A stretch of 64,000 nucleotides of DNA from CAYQJS01 sp964417895 (GCA_964417895.1 CAYQJS010000026.1:1-64000); one strand, 5' to 3'; numbered from the stretch's first letter, positions 50,474-59,662 are shown. Made by a program: numbers and translations. The notes: generated from the sequence alone by a model not told the origin.

Positions 50474-51712
50474 TTGATTGCTGAGGCGCCGACCGCCACC
50501 ACCGCCATCCTGACTCCGCCTGACGTCGCACGGCAGCGAAACTGGGTTCTCGGCATCGTGAACGGCGCCCACTTCTGCAACCACTTCGCTACCGGCATGT
50601 ATCCGCTCCTCCTGGCCGTGATGATGGCGCCGCTCGGTTTCGGATACAGCGAGCTAGGTCTCCTCAACGCCCTGCACCACACGGTCAGCAGCGGGCTGCA
50701 GGCCGGGTCCGGGTTCATCACACAGTTCTTCAAGCGGGCGGCCATCCTCGGGGTCGGGAGCATGGTGTTCGGCGTGGCGACCAGCCTGACGGGCCTGGCC
50801 CAGTCGTTCTGGCAGGTGGCCGTCTTCAAGAGCGTGTCGGGCGCCGGCGCAAGCCCGCAGCACGTCGTGGGCGCCGTGATGCTGTCGACCTGGTTTGAGG
50901 GCGCTCGCGGGCGCGCCCTGGCGCTGCACAGTACCGCGGGCAGCCTGGGCACCCTCGTTGGCCCCCTGATCGCCGCCGCCATGCTCGCCTTTTTCGACTG
51001 GCGGATCGTGTTCGCGATCATCGGCATTCCGAGCATCGCCGCGGGCGCCGCGTATCTCCTGCTGCGCGAGAAGGTCGCCCCAGCGCCGATCGCCGGGAAT
51101 CGGCGCCTGGTCCGGGCCGGATGGGGCTCGTATGTGGCCTGCTTCAAGAATCGCGAGCTGATGCTGATCACGCTGCTCATGACGGTCGGCGCCGCCGGGC
51201 GTGGGGGCGGCCTCAACGAGACGTACCTGATCGCCCATTTCATGTACGACCTCGGGATCGCGGCGGCCGTGGCGGCCACTCTGCTCACCATCGTGCACGC
51301 GGGCGGCCTGGTAGCGCCCATGGCCTGGGGATGGATCTCTGACGTGTTCCCTCGGAAGCTCGTGATGCAGGTGGCGCTCGCGTTCGCGGCCATCACCACC
51401 GTGTGGCTCGGGCAGCAGACCGTTCTCGACGTCCTGCTGATAGCGAACCTGGTCGTGCACGGGCTCGTCATTCACTCGCGCCAGGCCATCACCCAGGCAA
51501 TGGTGGGCGACTATGCTGGCCCGGAGCTCCAGGACGCGGCCTTCAGCCTGTATTACACGCTAGGGCTGATCAGCGGCCCGGTTTGGGTCGTTCTCATGGG
51601 CGCAGTTATGCAGTCGTGGGGCTTCGCGATCGCAACGCAGGTGGCCGCGGTCTCGTACGTCGTCGGCATGCTGTTGCTCATCCCTGTCCGGATCAAGCCG
51701 CGGGCCGCCTAG
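50474..51712 (+). CDS. MFS transporter (oxalate/formate antiporter-like)
   Basis: A 412-aa, 12-helix MFS protein. The first helix NWVLGIVNGAHFCNHFATGM, the large loop (ITQFFKRAAILG) and the second half with GLVAPMAWGWISDVFPRK, a motif A equivalent, are visible. The TTG at 50474 is supported by AAGGAGG about eight bases upstream. It resembles organic-acid exchangers rather than drug pumps. It stands alone between convergent or divergent genes, so its substrate is unknown. Confidence 0.88.
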   Translation: MIAEAPTATTAILTPPDVARQRNWVLGIVNGAHFCNHFATGMYPLLLAVMMAPLGFGYSELGLLNALHHTVSSGLQAGSGFITQFFKRAAILGVGSMVFGVATSLTGLAQSFWQVAVFKSVSGAGASPQHVVGAVMLSTWFEGARGRALALHSTAGSLGTLVGPLIAAAMLAFFDWRIVFAIIGIPSIAAGAAYLLLREKVAPAPIAGNRRLVRAGWGSYVACFKNRELMLITLLMTVGAAGRGGGLNETYLIAHFMYDLGIAAAVAATLLTIVHAGGLVAPMAWGWISDVFPRKLVMQVALAFAAITTVWLGQQTVLDVLLIANLVVHGLVIHSRQAITQAMVGDYAGPELQDAAFSLYYTLGLISGPVWVVLMGAVMQSWGFAIATQVAAVSYVVGMLLLIPVRIKPRAA

Positions 51713-51745
51713 CTTGGCTACCTACAGGGCCCTCATTCGATAGCG

Positions 51746-52615
51746 TCAGAGCTGCGACCTGTACCAGTCGCAGATCTCGTCGCCGGTCGTCACCCAGACG
51801 CCCTCTCGCTCGCGGATGTAGTCGTAGACCGCTTCGAAGTACTTGATCCGATGGGGCACTCCGGAGACGTAGGGGTGGACGGCGAGCGCCATCACCCTCG
51901 GGTTCTCGGCGCCCTCAGCGTAGAGGCGGTCGAACTGGTCTTTGGCCCGCTGGAGCCACTCGCCCGCGCTGTGGTGCTGGATCACGATGGTCGCGATGTC
52001 GTTCATCTCCTGCGTATACGGCACCGAGACGAGGGTGCCCGCGGTGGTGCGAATCTCGTAGGGCTGATCGTCGGCGACCCAGTCGCAAACGTATTGGATG
52101 CCCTCCGCCGCCAGCAGATCCAGGGTGTCCCAGGTCTCGGTGAGGCCGGGCCCGAGCCACCCCTTTGGCGCTTTGCCGGTGAAGTCGCGCAGGATCTGGA
52201 CCGCCTCGTGAATGGAGGCGCGCTGGTCCGGCAGCAGGTGCATCGCTCCCTGCACGACGCCGTGGCCCATGAACTCCCAGCCAGCCTGGAGCATCGCTCG
52301 GGCGATCGGCTCGTAGGTGCGGCAGACCTGGGCGTTAATGGCGGCCGTGGCGCGGATCCCACGCTGCACCAGTGCCTCGTAGAGGCGCCAGAAACCCACC
52401 CGCATCCCATACTCATGCCACGCCCAGTTCGGCACGTCCGGGACGACGGCCGCGCCCTGTGGCGCGGGCAGGACCTGGCGGGGCATCGGCCGCTCGATGT
52501 CCCAGTCTTCGACGTTGACGATGGTCCAGACGGCGATCCGCGCGCCGCCCGGCAGCCTCCATGGCTGTCGGTCGTGGATGGGCGAGTAGTCGAAGCGGTC
52601 GTGAGGTAGCCGCAC
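51746..52615 (-). CDS. Polysaccharide deacetylase-family (PuuE-like) hydrolase
   Basis: A 289-aa NodB-homology protein. Early segments GGARIAVWTIVNVEDWD and RATAAINAQVCR, the FMGHGVVQGAMHLL block (metal-site His), and GWLGPGLTETWDTLDLLAAE match the allantoinase/PuuE-like branch, which acts on C-N bonds rather than on sugars. The C-terminus has HPYVSGVPHRIKYFEAVYDY, as in those relatives. No signal peptide. Substrate unknown. Confidence 0.88.
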   Translation of the reverse strand: MRLPHDRFDYSPIHDRQPWRLPGGARIAVWTIVNVEDWDIERPMPRQVLPAPQGAAVVPDVPNWAWHEYGMRVGFWRLYEALVQRGIRATAAINAQVCRTYEPIARAMLQAGWEFMGHGVVQGAMHLLPDQRASIHEAVQILRDFTGKAPKGWLGPGLTETWDTLDLLAAEGIQYVCDWVADDQPYEIRTTAGTLVSVPYTQEMNDIATIVIQHHSAGEWLQRAKDQFDRLYAEGAENPRVMALAVHPYVSGVPHRIKYFEAVYDYIREREGVWVTTGDEICDWYRSQL

Positions 52616-52855
52616 AGGCGCCTCCGTTCAGCCAGTGGTGGGGGAGACTATACGTCGGACAAGCCGCCGCGTCGGCTGGAGCGGACTCCGACCGACGCGG
52701 CGGCTTGTCACCTGTCATCCGCGTCGTGCGTGCGCTTGGCTGGGTGCTCTCGCCTCAGTGGCCCTTGGCGCACGGGAAGCGCGCCTCGCATTACTCGACC
52801 CCGGGTAGTACCATCACGCGCGCGTTCCTCGCGTTCATGGGTGGGGGGTGACACG

Positions 52856-54160
52856 ATGCTGACCCAAGAGGAAAACGAGCGCCTGACTCGGGTTGGTCCA
52901 GGCACCCCCATGGGGGAGCTGCTGCGGCGCTACTGGCACCCTGTGGCCGTTAGCTCTCAGTTCAGGGACCACGGGACCAAGCCTGTCCGCATCCTCGGGG
53001 AAGACCTGGTCCTCTTCCGCGATCGCGGCGGTAGCCTGGGCCTCATCGGCGACCGCTGCCAACACCGCCGCGCCGGCATGGTGTTCGGCATCCCCGAGGA
53101 AGACGGGCTACGCTGCGCCTATCACGGCTGGAAGTACGACGCCGCTGGCCGCTGCATCGAGCAGCCCTACGAGACCACCGAGGACCCGGGCAGCACGTTC
53201 AAGGATAGGATCACCATCAAGGCTTACCCGGTCAGCGAGCTGGGCGGGCTGATCTTTGCCTACCTCGGACCGGAGCCGGTGCCCGTCCTGCCGCGCTGGG
53301 ACATCTACGTGATGGACGGTGTTGTCCGAGACATCGGCAGCGGCGTCGTTCCCTGCAACTGGCTGCAGATCATGGATAACTCGATGGACCCGATCCACGT
53401 CGAGTGGCTGCACCAGCGCTTCACGGACTACGTGTTCGAGCACCTGGGGAGGCCGAGGCGGCGAGTGGTGCGCGACGGCGAGCGCGATGAGCGCGGCTGG
53501 AGGCACGTGAAGATCGGCTTCACCGTGTTCGAGCACGGCATCACCAAACGGCGCGTGCTGGAGGGCGGCTCCGAAGACGACGAGGACTGGACGATCGGCC
53601 ACCCGGTCGTGTTCCCCAACATTCTGCGGACCCCGAACGCCTTCCAGATCCGTGTTCCCGTCGACGACACGCACACCTGGCACGTGTGGTACTCCACGTA
53701 TGCGCCCAAGCCAGACGCGGTCGCACAGACGCCCGAGACCATCCCCTACTTCGACGTCCCGATCCCCTCGCTGGCGGCGGGAGGCGAGCCGGACTGGCCC
53801 CTGCTGGACAACAACAGCGGCCAGGACATCTCCGTCTGGTACACGCAAGGCGGGATCACCGACCGCCAGGAGGAGCACCTGGGAAACTCTGATCGAGGGG
53901 TGGTGCTCTACCGCACGCTGCTCAAACAGCAGATGGAGATCGCGCTGCGCGGGGACGATCCCATGAACGTGTTTCGCGATCCGGCCGACGCCACCTACAT
54001 CGAGCTACCGGTCGAGAATCAGACCTACCGTTTTGGTGACGCCAAGCGCCTGCAGCTGGCCGGCCAGGCGGACAAATACAGCCCGCTTCTCAGCCAGGCA
54101 GCGCCGTCGGCTACGGCCACCGCCACCACATCTACCCCTGCCGGCCCAGCCGGACGCTAG
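52856..54160 (+). CDS. Rieske oxygenase alpha subunit
   Basis: A 434-aa Rieske oxygenase closely related in plan to the gene at 12675. Rieske ligands are C68-x-H70 and C87-x2-H90 (CQHR, CAYHGW). Catalytic iron: D178-x2-H181-x4-H186 in NSMDPIHVEWLHQ. The last 25 residues are a low-complexity Ala/Thr/Pro tail. ATG 52856 is preceded by GGGGGGTGA. The DUF336 gene follows after 58 bases in the same direction, suggesting an operon. No reductase or ferredoxin is encoded nearby. Confidence 0.92.
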   Translation: MLTQEENERLTRVGPGTPMGELLRRYWHPVAVSSQFRDHGTKPVRILGEDLVLFRDRGGSLGLIGDRCQHRRAGMVFGIPEEDGLRCAYHGWKYDAAGRCIEQPYETTEDPGSTFKDRITIKAYPVSELGGLIFAYLGPEPVPVLPRWDIYVMDGVVRDIGSGVVPCNWLQIMDNSMDPIHVEWLHQRFTDYVFEHLGRPRRRVVRDGERDERGWRHVKIGFTVFEHGITKRRVLEGGSEDDEDWTIGHPVVFPNILRTPNAFQIRVPVDDTHTWHVWYSTYAPKPDAVAQTPETIPYFDVPIPSLAAGGEPDWPLLDNNSGQDISVWYTQGGITDRQEEHLGNSDRGVVLYRTLLKQQMEIALRGDDPMNVFRDPADATYIELPVENQTYRFGDAKRLQLAGQADKYSPLLSQAAPSATATATTSTPAGPAGR

Positions 54161-54218
54161 CCGGTACGCGGCGGACGGATGGCGATACGATTGCGCGCGA
54201 GTCAGAGGTGATGTGCTC

Positions 54219-55148
54219 ATGGCATACGAACCGGATCTGACGCTCGCCGAGGCGAGGGCGATCATGGACCGTGCGCTGGCGAAGGCGCGCGCGCTGAAGC
54301 AGGCCGGCGGCTTCGCCATCGTGGACGCCGGTGGCGGCGTTATCACTGTATCGCGAATGGGCGAGAGCGCCACGTCGTCCGTGTGGGTGGCGCGAGCGAA
54401 GGCGTACGTCTCCGCGGTGCAGCGCTCACCCAGCGCGCGGAGCGCCGCCGGCTGGCGTGCCACGCCCGCCCTGTTCGCATCGATGCAGCGGCTGATGCGC
54501 GACGAGATCTTCCCCGGTCCGGGCGGCATGCCGATACGGAAGAATGGGCGCATCGTCGGTGCGATGGCCACCGCCGGTGGCACCGGCCCGTGGACCGAGG
54601 TCCCGGGCATCGACCCGGGCGAGCTGATGGTCGACGGCGTCCCCGCCAACGTCGAGGACCTGGTGATCGCCTACGCCCTCCGGATCCCATATGAGAACCA
54701 GCACGAGGAGGGTCGAAGCCTGCCAGGACGGACCGTCGAGGAGCGCGTCGACGACCTGCCCCACTCGCTGGATGCGGCTCGCCGCTATGCGGATCGGGCC
54801 ATGGACGCTGCTCGTGCGAGGGGCCAGGCCATCGGTGTCGCGGTCGTGGACGAGGCCGGCCAGCTCATGCAGATGGACCGCATGGACGACGCGGGCGCCA
54901 TGCATCCGGACCTCGCCGAGGCGAAAGCGCTCTCGGCGCTCAACTTCCGCCGACCGACGGTCGAGATCCAGAAGACCGTCCCCCCCGAGCGGATCATCGA
55001 GATCCGCGAGATTGCGCACTTCAAGATCCTGGTCGGTGGTGGCGGCGTTCCGATCACCGAGGACGGAAGGATCGTCGGCGCCATCGGCATCCACGGCGCC
55101 GGCGGCGAGGGGAGCGACGAGATAGCGCGCGTGGCGATAGGCGTCTAA
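54219..55148 (+). CDS. Tandem DUF336 (GlcG/HbpS-like) protein
   Basis: A 309-aa protein with two DUF336 domains. Domain 1 (about 8-150) has LTLAEARAIMDRALAKARAL, FAIVDAGGGVITVSRM and GGMPIRKNGRIVGAMATAGG. Domain 2 (about 170-309) has SLDAARRYADRAMDAARARG, GVAVVDEAGQLMQMDRMD and GGVPITEDGRIVGAIGIHG. DUF336 proteins are usually single-domain dimers, so a fused pair is notable. ATG 54219 follows AGAGGTGAT. The family includes HbpS-like heme-binding and cobalamin adenosyltransferase-like members. It is probably co-transcribed with the upstream Rieske gene. Confidence 0.88.
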   Translation: MAYEPDLTLAEARAIMDRALAKARALKQAGGFAIVDAGGGVITVSRMGESATSSVWVARAKAYVSAVQRSPSARSAAGWRATPALFASMQRLMRDEIFPGPGGMPIRKNGRIVGAMATAGGTGPWTEVPGIDPGELMVDGVPANVEDLVIAYALRIPYENQHEEGRSLPGRTVEERVDDLPHSLDAARRYADRAMDAARARGQAIGVAVVDEAGQLMQMDRMDDAGAMHPDLAEAKALSALNFRRPTVEIQKTVPPERIIEIREIAHFKILVGGGGVPITEDGRIVGAIGIHGAGGEGSDEIARVAIGV

Positions 55149-55347
55149 CACAGCAGCGCCAGCTCGTTGTGATTCGACTGGGCGAGAGCCAATCGATCAC
55201 CGTCGTGCCCGGGTGAGAATCATTCGTCGCCTGCGCGCGGGATCAGCCCAGGTGGCGGCGCGGTCGGTGCCATGGTTTCGACGGGACGCGGGCGGAGGCT
55301 ATTCCCGCGCCACCCCCCGACGCAGACGCCATGAACAAGGTCGCGAA

Positions 55348-55758
55348 TCACGCCTGCCCTTGGACCGCGGCCGGGTCCATGTAGAACACCTCCCAAAGGT
55401 GTCCGTCGGGATCCTGGAAGCTCCGCTCGTACATGAAGCCATGATCGTGCGTGTCATTCGACGGCAGCCCGCCCGCCGCGAGGGCCTTGTCGACCAGTTC
55501 GTCAACCCGCTCTCTGCTCTCCACTCCCAGCGCCACGATTGCCTCCGTGGTCTTCGTGGCGTCTGCGATGTCCTTTTTGGTGAACGTCTTGAAGAACGGC
55601 TCCACCAGAAGCATGGCGTAGATGACGTCGCTGATGACCAGGCATCCCGCGTTCTCGTCCGTGAACTGCGGATTGAACGAAAAGCCCAGCGCCGTGAAGA
55701 AGTCGATCGACTTGCCGAGATCCTTTACGGGGAGGTTCACAAAGATCTCTGTGGACAT
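55348..55758 (-). CDS. VOC-family (glyoxalase/bleomycin resistance-fold) protein
   Basis: A 136-aa vicinal-oxygen-chelate protein. The N-terminus MSTEIFVNLPVKDLGKSIDF and FTALGFSFNPQFTDENAG are characteristic, and the C-terminal ERSFQDPDGHLWEVFYMDP completes the second beta-alpha-beta unit, typical of the YodA/PhnB-like 'glyoxalase superfamily' branch. ATG 55758 is preceded by GAAGGGAG. Function unknown. Confidence 0.88.
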   Translation of the reverse strand: MSTEIFVNLPVKDLGKSIDFFTALGFSFNPQFTDENAGCLVISDVIYAMLLVEPFFKTFTKKDIADATKTTEAIVALGVESRERVDELVDKALAAGGLPSNDTHDHGFMYERSFQDPDGHLWEVFYMDPAAVQGQA

Positions 55759-56040
55759 GACTGGCTCCCTTCTCGCTGCTCACCGGAATCCGGAGGTGGA
55801 TCTACGAGGTGAAACGTCTGCTCCCACGAAAACTCATCGGTGATCCACGTGTTGCGGGTAGTTTCTCAAAAGCAGCCGAACTTCGTCATCGCGAACCGCT
55901 TCGGCTCAAGCACTCGAAATTCGCGAATGGGCGAGAGCGACCACATAGCGCGCGTGGCGCTCACAAACGGCCAGCGTGTAGTCGTCGTCAACCAGTAGCG
56001 ATGTACACTGCGTCGGATAGACATTGGCGATGCAGGAACG

Positions 56041-56325
56041 ATGGTACGAAAACAGGTCTACATTACCGACGAGCAGGACCGATGGCTGAAGAAACGCTCG
56101 AATCAGCTCGGCCTATCCGAAGCCGAGCTCATTCGACGCTGCCTCGACGCATCCCGGGACCGCCCGGGTTCGCCCGCGGCCGCTGGCCCAGCCGAGGATC
56201 CTGAGGCGTTGCAAGCCCTCCTCGCATTCGCGGAGTCGCGGGTCGGCTTGGAAGCGCCTCATGCTGGCCGGAAGTTCCGGCGGGAGGAGGTTTATGAGGA
56301 GCGCCCCATTCCGAAGACCCCTTGA
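56041..56325 (+). CDS. Ribbon-helix-helix (CopG-type) antitoxin
   Basis: A 94-aa protein with an RHH fold at the N-terminus: RKQVYITDEQDRWLKKRSNQ then LGLSEAELIRRCLD. The C-terminus (RKFRREEVYEERPIPK) is the sort that binds a PIN toxin. The toxin gene begins 32 bases before the antitoxin ends but is broken. The ATG has GCAGGAAC upstream, a weak binding site. Confidence 0.85.
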   Translation: MVRKQVYITDEQDRWLKKRSNQLGLSEAELIRRCLDASRDRPGSPAAAGPAEDPEALQALLAFAESRVGLEAPHAGRKFRREEVYEERPIPKTP

Positions 56326-56761
56326 TACGAATGTCATTGTCTACCAGCACGATCCGAGCGGAGAGATGCGAGCAAGCAACGGACTGCCATCGACTTGGTC
56401 GCTCGTGCTGACGGAGATGGCCGAGCGGCCCTAACCACTCAGGTCCTGACCGAGTTCGCATGGACGGCTGTAAGGCGGCTCCCTTCCCGCTGACGCCCGC
56501 CCAGGCGGGGCGTCAGGTCGGCTACTTCGCACGTGCGTTCTTACCGTGACCCCGGTAGCCATCCTCGAGGCGCTTCGGGCCGTGGACGAGTACCAGCTTG
56601 CGTTCTGGGACGCGCTGATATGGGGCGTCGCGCGGCTCAACGACGTGCCATTGGTTCTTACGGAGGACCTCCCGGGCGGGCGCGACGCCGTCGATGGCGT
56701 GCGGTATACGAACCCGTTCAACCCGCTATTCGACCTGACGCGTATCGGGGCCGATCTCTAG
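56294..56761 (+). pseudogene. PIN-domain toxin gene (VapC-like), multiply frameshifted
   Basis: ATG 56294, with GGGAGGAGG upstream, gives RSAPFRRPLDTNVIVYQHDP, a good PIN start. After about 25 residues the frame fails; TTQVLTEFAWTAVRRLPS is in another frame, and RQVGYFARAF, then AVDEYQLAFWDALIWGVARL and LVLTEDL are in further frames to 56761. At least three frameshifts are needed to restore a VapC-like protein. The partner antitoxin is intact. Confidence 0.75.
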
Positions 56762-56790
56762 AGGGCTAAGCCTCGCCCGAGTAGTTCCGC

Positions 56791-57069
56791 CTACAGCCCT
56801 CGGTACACCTGCCCTCGTGGGCCAATGCGGCCCACTTCGACAACGCGGGCAGCGTCGTCCACTCGGAAAACAATGCGAAGAGGCCCCACTCTGGCAGAGC
56901 GGAGTTCGCGGGTGCCTGTTAGGGTTTTGTCTGCGGGCCGTATGGGTCGCTGGCTATTTTGTGCGAGCCGAGCCAGGACACGCTCGCGCATGCGCTGGGC
57001 CACGCGAGCCAGGTAGTCCGCAGCGGTTCGACCGACGCGGAGCTCATACGGTGCGCGACCAGAGGTCAC
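56791..57069 (-). CDS. RelE/ParE-type toxin
   Basis: A 92-aa RelE/ParE-superfamily toxin. The pattern YELRVGRTAADYLARVAQRM ... GTRELRSARVGPLRIVFRVD ... VVEVGRIGPRGQVYRGL fits, with basic residues clustered in the beta-sheet. It overlaps the upstream antitoxin gene by four bases (ATGA), the usual arrangement. Confidence 0.88.
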   Translation of the reverse strand: MTSGRAPYELRVGRTAADYLARVAQRMRERVLARLAQNSQRPIRPADKTLTGTRELRSARVGPLRIVFRVDDAARVVEVGRIGPRGQVYRGL

Positions 57070-57410
57070 GAGCTAAGCTTGCGCTCCAACTCTTCGAGGG
57101 TCGCGTACTTACCCCGTTCGATCTCCGCTTGACCTCGGACGGCGTCCGCCAGTTCTTCGTCGGAGGCAGTATCGGCTTCGGCCGCTGCCCAGTCCAAGTA
57201 CTCGATAATCTCCTGAGCTTCGCTTTCGGTTAAATCGTCGATCGTCCAGCCTAAACGAATGCTGCGTGGCTGGACCGACTCGGTGAGCCGCAAGGTCGGA
57301 GAAGTGCGGAATGCCCGCGGCAAAGCATCCTCCATCAGCGCCTCGAACTTCTCGAGATCTTGATCCGAAGTCTCCGCCAGCCGCTGGCGCAGCTTCTCTC
57401 TGGCAGTCAC
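57066..57410 (-). CDS. Antitoxin-like partner of the RelE/ParE toxin
   Basis: A 114-aa acidic protein with no obvious classic DNA-binding motif. Helical, with ESEAQEIIEYLDWAAAEADT and a C-terminal coiled segment (GKYATLEELERKLSS) resembling the toxin-binding tails of RelB-like antitoxins. The role is inferred mainly from operon structure. Confidence 0.65.
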   Translation of the reverse strand: MTAREKLRQRLAETSDQDLEKFEALMEDALPRAFRTSPTLRLTESVQPRSIRLGWTIDDLTESEAQEIIEYLDWAAAEADTASDEELADAVRGQAEIERGKYATLEELERKLSS

Positions 57411-57461
57411 TCTGCTGGCTCCTGCTTTCAGTCCTGCCTAATGTAACCTAAGCTATACGGC

Positions 57462-58400
57462 CTACGCGTTTTCCCTGAGCCGCCGGGCCTCGGGGTTGGT
57501 GGAGCCGGGGCCCATGTAGATGCCCCGCTCCCACTCGCGGTGCAGCGGGTCGCGGACGTGCAGCGCCATGCGGCCGATCCGCTCGATCTCCAGCTCGCAA
57601 AGCTCGCCGTCCTGCAGGGGGCCGAGCCCCTCGTGGTTGGTGCCGCAGGCGATCACGTCGCCGCTGTGCAACGTCATGATCGTGGTGGCGAACTCGATGA
57701 GCTCCGGCACCGTGTGCTCCATGTCGTCGGTGACGTAGTCGTGGCGGAGATCGCCGTTGTTCCAGAACTTGACCCACAGCTTGTTGGGGTCCTCGATCTC
57801 GTCGGCCGTCGTGATGCACGGGCCGATGGGAGCGAACGTATCGAAGCTCTTGCCCATCCAGCTTCCCTGCCGCCACGTGGAGCGCCCCTGCGCACGAGCC
57901 GACACGTCGATAAGGCCGGTGAACCCGAACACAGCCCTGCGCCAATCGGCCGCCTTCACATTCTTGGCGGGCCCTTTGATGACGATCGCCAGTTCGGCCT
58001 CGTGCTGGAAGACGTACGGGTCGGTGAACTCCGGCAGCACGATCGTGTCGCCGGGGCCGATGACAGCGTCGGGGTTCTTGAGGAACATGTTCAGGGGGCG
58101 GGCGTCGCGCTGGTCGTGCTCCCAGTAGTTGCCGATGCAGCACAGGATCTTGCCCGGCCGGGGCAGTGGCGACCGTAGTCGCACGAGGTCCACGGGGATG
58201 GGGAGATGGGTTGCAACCAGCCGCTCAATTGGTGCCCGGAAGCCTTCGGAGAATCCGTCGATGATCTGCTGTATGTGCTGCTGAGGCGCGTACAACACCG
58301 TCCCGGTTACGGACGATATGTCCACGACTCCAGCGTCGGTCAACACGCCGGGTCGAATCGCCTGTCCGGCCCCCGGCCCCTCAAAAAGCACGAGCCGCAT
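57462..58400 (-). CDS. Fumarylacetoacetate hydrolase-family enzyme
   Basis: A 312-aa FAH-fold protein. The core is recognisable: KILCCIGNYWEHDQRD, then FQHEAELAIVIKGPAKNVKA (Glu-x-Glu metal site), GFTGLIDVSARAQGR, and DDMEHTVPELIEFAT ... GDVIACGTNHEGLG. Such enzymes act at the end of aromatic degradation (acylpyruvate, homoprotocatechuate or related steps). ATG 58400 follows GGAGG six bases away. It is divergent from the LLM gene, with repeat family A between. Confidence 0.9.
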   Translation of the reverse strand: MRLVLFEGPGAGQAIRPGVLTDAGVVDISSVTGTVLYAPQQHIQQIIDGFSEGFRAPIERLVATHLPIPVDLVRLRSPLPRPGKILCCIGNYWEHDQRDARPLNMFLKNPDAVIGPGDTIVLPEFTDPYVFQHEAELAIVIKGPAKNVKAADWRRAVFGFTGLIDVSARAQGRSTWRQGSWMGKSFDTFAPIGPCITTADEIEDPNKLWVKFWNNGDLRHDYVTDDMEHTVPELIEFATTIMTLHSGDVIACGTNHEGLGPLQDGELCELEIERIGRMALHVRDPLHREWERGIYMGPGSTNPEARRLRENA

Positions 58401-58440
58401 CACCCACCTCCGTCGCGGTTCTCTGGTATCGTTTCTGAAT

Positions 58441-58539
58441 TGTCACCCTGAGCGCAGCGAAGGGTCTGAAGCCGGGTACTGGCAGTTGGCCATGGGGCGA
58501 TTCCCGACTTCAGATGCTCGCCTGCGGCTCAGCATGACA
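58441..58539. repeat. Palindromic repeat (family A, copy 4)
   Basis: TGTCACCCTGAGCGCAGCGA and CCTGCGGCTCAGCATGACAA form the arms; the centre (TCTGAAGCCGGGTACTGGC...) is shared with copies 2 and 3. It sits between divergent FAH and LLM genes. Confidence 0.8.
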
Positions 58540-58565
58540 ATTCTCATCGATTGCAGGGGAACAGT

Positions 58566-59621
58566 ATGAAATTCGCGCACATGTCGCACATCTGGCGGAA
58601 GCCCGGCATGTCGCCGGGCGACCGCTACGCGCAGCTCTGGCGGGAGCTCGAGCTGTGCGACACGCTAGGATTCGACTTCGGCTTCGCCGTCGAGCACCAC
58701 GTCGACCCCCGAGAGAGCCTGAGCCCGTCGCCTCCCCTCTACATCGCGGCGGCCGCCGCCCGGACCCGCGATCTGCGCGTCGGCGCCATGGGCTGGACCG
58801 TCCCCCTGTACGATCCGCTTCGGGTCGTCGAGGAGGTCGTTGCCCTGGACCACCTGACCCAGGGCCGGCTGGAGGTTGGGCTGGTCTCCGGTGCGTTACC
58901 GGGGCACTTTATCCCATACAAGGCGGACTTCGAGCGGCGCCGCGAGCGCGCGGTGGAGGGCTTTGAGCTCCTGAAAGCCGCGTGCGCCAATCCAGGTGGG
59001 TTCAGCTTCAAGGGGCCCTTCCATGAGTACAACGACGTGGCGCTCCAGATGCCCTCTTGCCAGCAGCCGCACCCGCCGGTGTGGTTCGAGACCCGCCATC
59101 CCCCCACCCTGGCCTACCTCGCCGCGGAGGGCGTCCACACCGGCTACGTGCACTACGTGCCGCGCGACGAGATGGCCGTGCAGTATCGGGAGTACTTGAA
59201 CCAGTGGCGCGCGGCGGGACACCAGAAGACGCCGCTCATCAACTACTGGATCCTCGTCTACGTCGACGAGACCGACGACCAGGCCTGGGAGGTCGCTGGG
59301 CCGAGCTGGGTGTACACCTACACCGAGATCGCAACACTGGAGAGGCTCATCGAGTCGCGGATTCGTCGCGGGGAGCTATCGGGCGCCGAGCTCCTCGGCC
59401 ACTTCCGCGACCCGCCCTACATGCGCGAGCATGGCATCGGCCTCATCGGCTCGCCAGACACGGTGGCTGCGAAGCTGCGGGAGTACGCCCAGGAAGGGCT
59501 CTTCAACACGTTGCTGGGCGAGTTCAACTTCGGGTTCCTCACCGAGGAGCAGGTGATGCGCTCGATCCGCCTGTTCGGTGAGGAAGTGATCCCCCGCCTG
59601 CGCGACTTCGAGCCCTACTGA
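58566..59621 (+). CDS. LLM-class flavin-dependent oxidoreductase (luciferase-like)
   Basis: A 351-aa luciferase-like monooxygenase fold. The early AHMSHIWRKPGMSPGDRY and FGFAVEHHVDPRESLSPSPP match the group, with the LRVGAMGWTVPLYDPLRVVE, LDHLTQGRLEVGLVSGA and SPDTVAAKLREY segments typical of this FMN/FMNH2-using family. ATG 58566 follows AGGGGA. Substrate unknown. Confidence 0.9.
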   Translation: MKFAHMSHIWRKPGMSPGDRYAQLWRELELCDTLGFDFGFAVEHHVDPRESLSPSPPLYIAAAAARTRDLRVGAMGWTVPLYDPLRVVEEVVALDHLTQGRLEVGLVSGALPGHFIPYKADFERRRERAVEGFELLKAACANPGGFSFKGPFHEYNDVALQMPSCQQPHPPVWFETRHPPTLAYLAAEGVHTGYVHYVPRDEMAVQYREYLNQWRAAGHQKTPLINYWILVYVDETDDQAWEVAGPSWVYTYTEIATLERLIESRIRRGELSGAELLGHFRDPPYMREHGIGLIGSPDTVAAKLREYAQEGLFNTLLGEFNFGFLTEEQVMRSIRLFGEEVIPRLRDFEPY

Positions 59622-59628
59622 AACTTCA

Positions 59629-59662
59629 CCTTCGCCCCTTCGGGGGGGTGGGGGTGAGGGGG
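59629..59662. repeat. Palindromic repeat (family C)
   Basis: CCTTCGCCCCTTCGGGGGGG followed by GTGGGGGTGAGGGGG, downstream of the LLM gene and before the convergent binding-protein gene. It may act as a terminator. Confidence 0.55.
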
